A stretch of DNA of 8,210 nt from Bacteroidota bacterium (GTDB lineage: Bacteria; Bacteroidota; Bacteroidia; Chitinophagales; Chitinophagaceae). The notes under the pieces are model-generated. The model did not search any database. It had not been told where the DNA came from and saw only the letters and a program-made list of their open reading frames with translations. Positions 4,545-8,210 of this stretch are shown here, one piece after another. The translations under genes were made by a program, and so were the position numbers. Where the stretch lies: assembly GCA_023418315.1 (NCBI GenBank), contig JAEZZY010000053.1, positions 1-8,210 of the forward strand. Direction: 5' to 3'. Position 1 is the first letter of the stretch. Every line of letters begins with the position of its first letter.

Positions 4545-7500
4545 TCACACATCAAACGACACCGTGAACGTGCTGCCCTCATTTTCTACGCTTTTCGCTT
4601 CTATGCTTCCGCCCAAGGCTTCTATCTGAATCTTTACCATAAACAAGCCCAATCCCTTCCCCTCCACATCCAGATGAAAACGCTTATAAAGCCCGAACAA
4701 CTGATCGCCGTATCGCTTCATATCTATGCCTCGTCCGTTGTCTTTGAAGTTTAGAAATACTTTGCCACCGCTTTGCCAAGAAGTAATGACTATATGCGGC
4801 GGAATATCCTTGCGGGCGTATTTAATGGCATTGGAAATAAGACGGTAGAAAATATTATGAATATAGGAACGCACGCTCTGAATGCTTTCCACGGCGCTAA
4901 AATCGTAATCTATGACGGCTCCGGTATCATGAATGGGCAGTAGCAGCACTTGTTTCACTTCTTCAATTACTGCGGCAAAATGCACGGTTGTTTTCAAATC
5001 ATCAATATCTCTTTTTACCCGGAGAATGGCATTGAGGTCTTTCAATACATCATCCAGTTGCTTGGCGGATTGCTCCATTCCTTCTATCATCAATAATTTT
5101 TCCTGTTCATCTTGTTCTTCTTTGATAAGCGCGCTAAGTCCCAGAATGCTTGACAGTGGTGCACGTACATTATGGGAAAGGATATCGGCAAACTGCTCCA
5201 GGTCTTTATTATGCTGGATCAGGTCGTTCATGATTACTTCCCGCTCCAGTTCCATTTTTTTCCTGTCGGTAATATTGATCATGGTGCCGATGATGGCTTT
5301 AGCGCCTTGATAGAATGTAACCACGCCAAACATTTCTACCCATACCAGATTGCCGCTTTTCGTTCTGGCCCGTATTTCATAACCGTCGGGATCTGCTTTT
5401 CCCAGTAGCTTTTCCTGCATACTTTTCATCACCAGGGGTATATCTTCTTCGTAGATAAATTTCTCCAACGGCAGCTCCATCAATTCCTGCTCGGTATAGC
5501 CCGATTCTTCTACGATTTTAGGATTTACATAGACAAATCGTCCATTCTGAACAATATACACACCCACCAGCGATTGTTCCACCAGATTTTGAAATTTCAT
5601 CCGGGTTTCTACCCGGTCGGTGATTACTTCGGTGAACATGATGATGCCGCCTATTTCTCCCGAAGCCTTTCGCCAGGGATGTATTTCCCAAAAAAGCCAT
5701 ACTACGGAACCATTTTGGGCAATAAAGGAGTCTTCATTTTTTTTCTCTGCGGCTCCTTGCAGGCATCTCTGGTGAACCTCCTTCCACCACTGAGGCACTG
5801 TGGGGAAAATCTCATAATGGCTTTTGCCTATAAGCTCTTTGTCTTCCAGATTATAGTCGGTAATCCAGCGCTTACTGGTAATGATGTAATTCATGTTCAT
5901 ATCAAACATGGCGAGGGAAGCCGGGCTATGCTCCACAAATAACCGCAGCTTATGTTCGCTTTCGGCAAGCTCTTCTATTATTTTTTTCTTTTCGGTGATG
6001 TTTTCAATTTGGGAAACGAACAAAGTGGGATTTCCGGCATCGTCTCTTATGATGGCTACATTCAGATTAATCCAAATCACTGAGCCGTTTTTATGAATAT
6101 ATCTTTTCTCCGAGCGAAAGTAACTCTCCTTGTATTCCGATATTTCATTCAGAAACTTCATATCACGCCACAGATCATCAGGATGGGTAATCTCCGGAAA
6201 AGTCATTTGGTAAAGCTCCTCCTTGCTATAGCCGGTCATTTCGCACAATACTTTATTTACCCGCAGCCATTTTCCTTCCGGGGAAACGATAGCCATGCCT
6301 ATAGCAGAGTCTTCAAACGCACCGCGCAATACTTTTTCCGATTCCCGCAGCGCCCGTTGCTGCATCATTTTGTTGAAATGAACGGAAAGGGTATCCGCTA
6401 CGCTATTCAAGAGGTCGCGTTCTTCTTTAATAAAAGGATCTTCATCGCCCACGGTTTTTTGGGTAATATAGACAATGTCTATTCGTCCCTCCCTTCCATC
6501 AAGCAATTTTAGCGGAGCGGATTGAATATAAGGTGTCTCTTTAAAACGCGGGGTAAGGTACTCTTTGCCGTCAAATAAAATACGCACTTCACAGTCTTCG
6601 GCATATTGCCATCCTTGTGGCAGGATTTGCAGGATTTGCCGGAAAACCGCTTCTTCGGAAAGCGGCTCGGTTTTCAGCAGTTCATTGAGTTTGTAAATGG
6701 TAGAAAGTTCTTTCACCCGTTCGCTGAGGTCATGTGTTTTTTCTTTTACAATGGCTTCCAGTATTTCCGGCAGGCGGGCGCGTCTATAGGTAAGCAATCC
6801 ACCCAAAAGCCCCAGTATCACTCCTAAACAGGCTATGTATATTCCTTCTTTGGATTCCCTATAACCGGCATACACCGCTCCGGTCAGTATCCATTTCCCT
6901 TCCGGAATATGCGCATAGATTTCCGTGCTTTTTTTAGGTTCATAGCCTTCAAAAAAATGCTCCCATTTATTTGTAGCAGGATTTTGCTTGGATAGCCGAA
7001 AGACGAATTTCCCACTGTTATTAGCAAACGAGGGAATGACCTTAGACAAGGTTTTCAGCTTTGTAGTAATACTTAAGATTCCTTTAAACTTACCCCGCTC
7101 CATCACAAAAATGCGGGCAGTAATACCAAGCCCCCTGCCGTATGCCAGTTTGTAAGGACCGGTAAATAAAATATATCGGCTCTGCATCGCTATGTCTATT
7201 TCCTTTTTCAGCAAAGGCGATGAAAGCATATTGAAGCCTATGATCTGTTCATTTCCTTCCCGCGGATAAACATATTTTACGACCGATTTTTCCAGGAAAG
7301 AAATAAAATCAATTGTAGGATCTTCCTCTGTGAGTTGCTTGGCGGTACTGTCAAAACTCGCTGACCAATCGCCTTCTTGATAGGCTATAGCCAAGACATT
7401 GAGTGCGGAAATTTTCTGAACCAATACCTCCTTGAGCCGCACGGCAGTATAATGTACTTCTCGTTGTAGGGCTTCTTTTTCGGCTTCTTTTACGATTTGA

Positions 7501-7604
7501 TCACGCTGGTAAGCAATAAACAAACTCAGGGCTAATAGCAAAAAAGCTACAAACAGTCCGTACAAAACGGGGTAAAATGAATGTCCTCCTCTTTTTTTGT
7601 ACAT
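4545..7604 (-). CDS. membrane sensor histidine kinase (CHASE, GAF-like, three PAS domains)
   Basis: A 1019-residue inner-membrane kinase that should autophosphorylate on His811 and pass phosphate to a response regulator. In order: TM1 (residues ~13-32); a periplasmic CHASE-type sensor (~35-250, with YPREGNEQIIGFN, FTGPYKLAYGRGLGITAR); TM2 (~254-273); a coiled linker; a GAF-like domain (~300-415); PAS/PAC 1 (~425-540, MTGYSKEELYQ ... HKNGSVIWIN); PAS 2 (~551-665); PAS 3 (~667-783, ESGYTEQELMEL). The catalytic core follows: H-box ILSHNVRAPLSSI (808-820), N-box RLISNAIKYA (921-930), G1 DNGRGID (955-961), F-box-like LFGLYKRF, and G2 GKGLGLFM (982-989). No receiver domain is fused. The ligand cannot be read; CHASE domains of other proteins sense small extracellular molecules. 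No response regulator is in the window. ATG 7604 gives a short basic N-terminus before TM1. Confidence 0.94.
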   Translation of the reverse strand: MYKKRGGHSFYPVLYGLFVAFLLLALSLFIAYQRDQIVKEAEKEALQREVHYTAVRLKEVLVQKISALNVLAIAYQEGDWSASFDSTAKQLTEEDPTIDFISFLEKSVVKYVYPREGNEQIIGFNMLSSPLLKKEIDIAMQSRYILFTGPYKLAYGRGLGITARIFVMERGKFKGILSITTKLKTLSKVIPSFANNSGKFVFRLSKQNPATNKWEHFFEGYEPKKSTEIYAHIPEGKWILTGAVYAGYRESKEGIYIACLGVILGLLGGLLTYRRARLPEILEAIVKEKTHDLSERVKELSTIYKLNELLKTEPLSEEAVFRQILQILPQGWQYAEDCEVRILFDGKEYLTPRFKETPYIQSAPLKLLDGREGRIDIVYITQKTVGDEDPFIKEERDLLNSVADTLSVHFNKMMQQRALRESEKVLRGAFEDSAIGMAIVSPEGKWLRVNKVLCEMTGYSKEELYQMTFPEITHPDDLWRDMKFLNEISEYKESYFRSEKRYIHKNGSVIWINLNVAIIRDDAGNPTLFVSQIENITEKKKIIEELAESEHKLRLFVEHSPASLAMFDMNMNYIITSKRWITDYNLEDKELIGKSHYEIFPTVPQWWKEVHQRCLQGAAEKKNEDSFIAQNGSVVWLFWEIHPWRKASGEIGGIIMFTEVITDRVETRMKFQNLVEQSLVGVYIVQNGRFVYVNPKIVEESGYTEQELMELPLEKFIYEEDIPLVMKSMQEKLLGKADPDGYEIRARTKSGNLVWVEMFGVVTFYQGAKAIIGTMINITDRKKMELEREVIMNDLIQHNKDLEQFADILSHNVRAPLSSILGLSALIKEEQDEQEKLLMIEGMEQSAKQLDDVLKDLNAILRVKRDIDDLKTTVHFAAVIEEVKQVLLLPIHDTGAVIDYDFSAVESIQSVRSYIHNIFYRLISNAIKYARKDIPPHIVITSWQSGGKVFLNFKDNGRGIDMKRYGDQLFGLYKRFHLDVEGKGLGLFMVKIQIEALGGSIEAKSVENEGSTFTVSFDV

Positions 7605-7607
7605 AAA

Positions 7608-7629
7608 GGGGCAATATTATGGGCAATAT
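7608..7629. promoter_or_regulatory. short direct repeat upstream of the kinase gene
   Basis: GGGCAATAT occurs twice with a 12-bp period (7609-7617 and 7621-7629), a few bases before the kinase ATG. On the minus strand this is ATATTGCCC twice. Just upstream, TATATTTA (7641-7634, minus) resembles a -7 element with the last base changed. The repeats could be a regulator site near the transcription start; that is inference. Confidence 0.35.
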
Positions 7630-7641
7630 GCAATAAATATA

Positions 7642-7806
7642 ATCATTGAAAATGGCATTCTTAACTTTTTTTCACGGAGTCTTTTATCAGGGCAGCTCTT
7701 ATTTTCAGCCGCTGTATAGGGCGCTAATATTTCGTCGAATTTTTAAGAAAATGCGGAACGGATATGATTCTTATTTCGGTGCAGAAATGCTTGAAGCGAA
7801 AAACAA
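7642..7806. other. non-genic stretch upstream of the kinase
   Basis: Between the kinase promoter region and the stem-loop at 7807 I see no supportable gene. Short open frames exist on both strands, but they run through the hairpin and the repeat at 7860-7913, and their translations resemble nothing known to me. Confidence 0.5.
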
Positions 7807-7840
7807 AAAAGCCTTGAACGTTTTTACGATTAAGGCTTTT
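7807..7840 (-). terminator. long stem-loop terminator, strongest on the minus strand
   Basis: AAAAGCCTTGAACGT (7807-7821) pairs with ACGATTAAGGCTTTT (7826-7840) around a TTTT loop: 15 pairs with one wobble and one mismatch. On the minus strand it is followed by a T-rich run (TTTTTTGTTTTTC), so it should end transcripts arriving from the right, from the broken gene at 7971-8123 or beyond. The plus strand has only TTTT before CAC. Confidence 0.65.
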
Positions 7841-7859
7841 CACTATAAAGGAGTGATCC

Positions 7860-7913
7860 CCGTTCGGCGTAGTCTCCAGACTATGTCGTAGTGGCAGTTG
7901 TTCTCTGAACAAC
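7860..7913 (+). repeat. double-hairpin repeat, copy B
   Basis: Starts with CCGTTCGG; hairpin 1 is GTAGTC-TCCA-GACTAT (7869-7884, with a G-T closing pair), hairpin 2 is GTTGTTC-TCT-GAACAAC (7897-7913, perfect). It has the same orientation as copy A and lies between the end of the broken minus-strand gene (7971) and the terminator at 7807-7840, so it would sit in that gene's 3' untranslated region. The minus strand reads WLFREQLPLRHSLETTPNG. Confidence 0.9.
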
Positions 7914-7970
7914 CATTCACAATCCCAATTATCGGTATTCATCTTACATCACAAAAAACGTTATCGAAGT

Positions 7971-8123
7971 TTAATGAATCCAAATGACGTTTTTATCGCG
8001 ATGCGTTCCAAAGCTAAAATGATAAAATTGACAATCCATAGGTATAAAATTTAATGCGCGTTTTGTATAGATTTCATTATAGTAATCAACCAAGGAATTA
8101 GGTTTTCTATATAAAATGCGAAG
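7971..8123 (-). pseudogene. C-terminal remnant of an unidentified gene
   Basis: A 50-codon minus-strand frame ends at TAA (7971-7973) and reads as plausible protein, for example KPNSLVDYYNEIYTKRALNF and FYHFSFGTHRDKNVIWIH. There is no upstream start: the frame is closed by TAG (8124-8126) and TAA (8130-8132). Beyond these stops the same frame is open again to the window edge (IYESSLLLEEFELFKENT). This fits a decayed gene interrupted by two nearby stops, or a truncated fragment after rearrangement. I do not recognise the family. The downstream terminator (7807-7840) points the right way for it. Confidence 0.36.
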
Positions 8124-8210
8124 CTAAAATTAGTAAAGATTCCGTAGCTGTAGTGTATTTTCTTTAAAAAGCTCAAATTCTTCTAAAAGTAGGGAACTTT
8201 CGTATATTTG

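Noticed and set aside
891..7913. CRISPR array from the three similar repeats
   Set aside because: The copies are in mixed orientation and kilobases apart, without regular spacers.
7646..7942. Overlapping short frames on both strands (about 81 and 72 codons)
   Set aside because: Both run through the terminator or repeat copy B; the apparent similarity between windows is the repeat itself.
8203..8210. TATATTTG at the right edge as a -7 promoter element
   Set aside because: Matches the consensus but no -33 element is visible and the gene it would serve lies outside the window.

Overview
The window looks like a chromosomal segment of a Bacteroidota bacterium, probably from the Chitinophagia/Sphingobacteriia side. 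The evidence is the Bacteroidota-type -7 promoter element TAnnTTTG just upstream of start codons, few clear Shine-Dalgarno sites, the form of PurD and ferritin, and a long CHASE/PAS sensor kinase. The lineage is inferred from style only; there is no rRNA or other marker gene.

Layout, left to right. (1) Positions 3-103 hold the possible last codons of an off-window gene and a strong stem-loop terminator. (2) cmk (cytidylate kinase, +) occupies 165-857. (3) Positions 881-2319 are an accessory island. It is bracketed by two near-identical 72-bp direct repeats that each span the overlapping stop codons of cmk and ferritin. It carries two copies, in inverted orientation, of a ~54-bp double-hairpin repeat, an AT-rich gene for an exported protein of unknown function (1111-1827), a stretch with a short GGTAGTGTACC repeat, and a very small membrane-protein gene on the minus strand with its own promoter and terminator (2060-2203). 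(4) A ferritin gene (2365-2889, -) and purD (2996-4279, +) are transcribed divergently from a 106-bp gap. (5) A 265-bp gap holds a possible 25-codon ORF and a hairpin/direct-repeat cluster. (6) A 1019-residue membrane sensor histidine kinase (4545-7604, -) has CHASE, GAF-like and three PAS domains, with no response regulator in the window. (7) The right end (7605-8210) has no intact gene. It holds a long stem-loop terminator, a third copy of the double-hairpin repeat, and what appears to be the 3' end of a broken minus-strand gene.

The housekeeping genes (CMP phosphorylation, iron storage, purine synthesis) do not form a pathway. The parts that deserve attention are the double-hairpin repeat, whose second stem differs between copies by compensatory changes, and the apparent insertion of the island at the cmk/ferritin junction with duplication of that junction, which left both genes intact.
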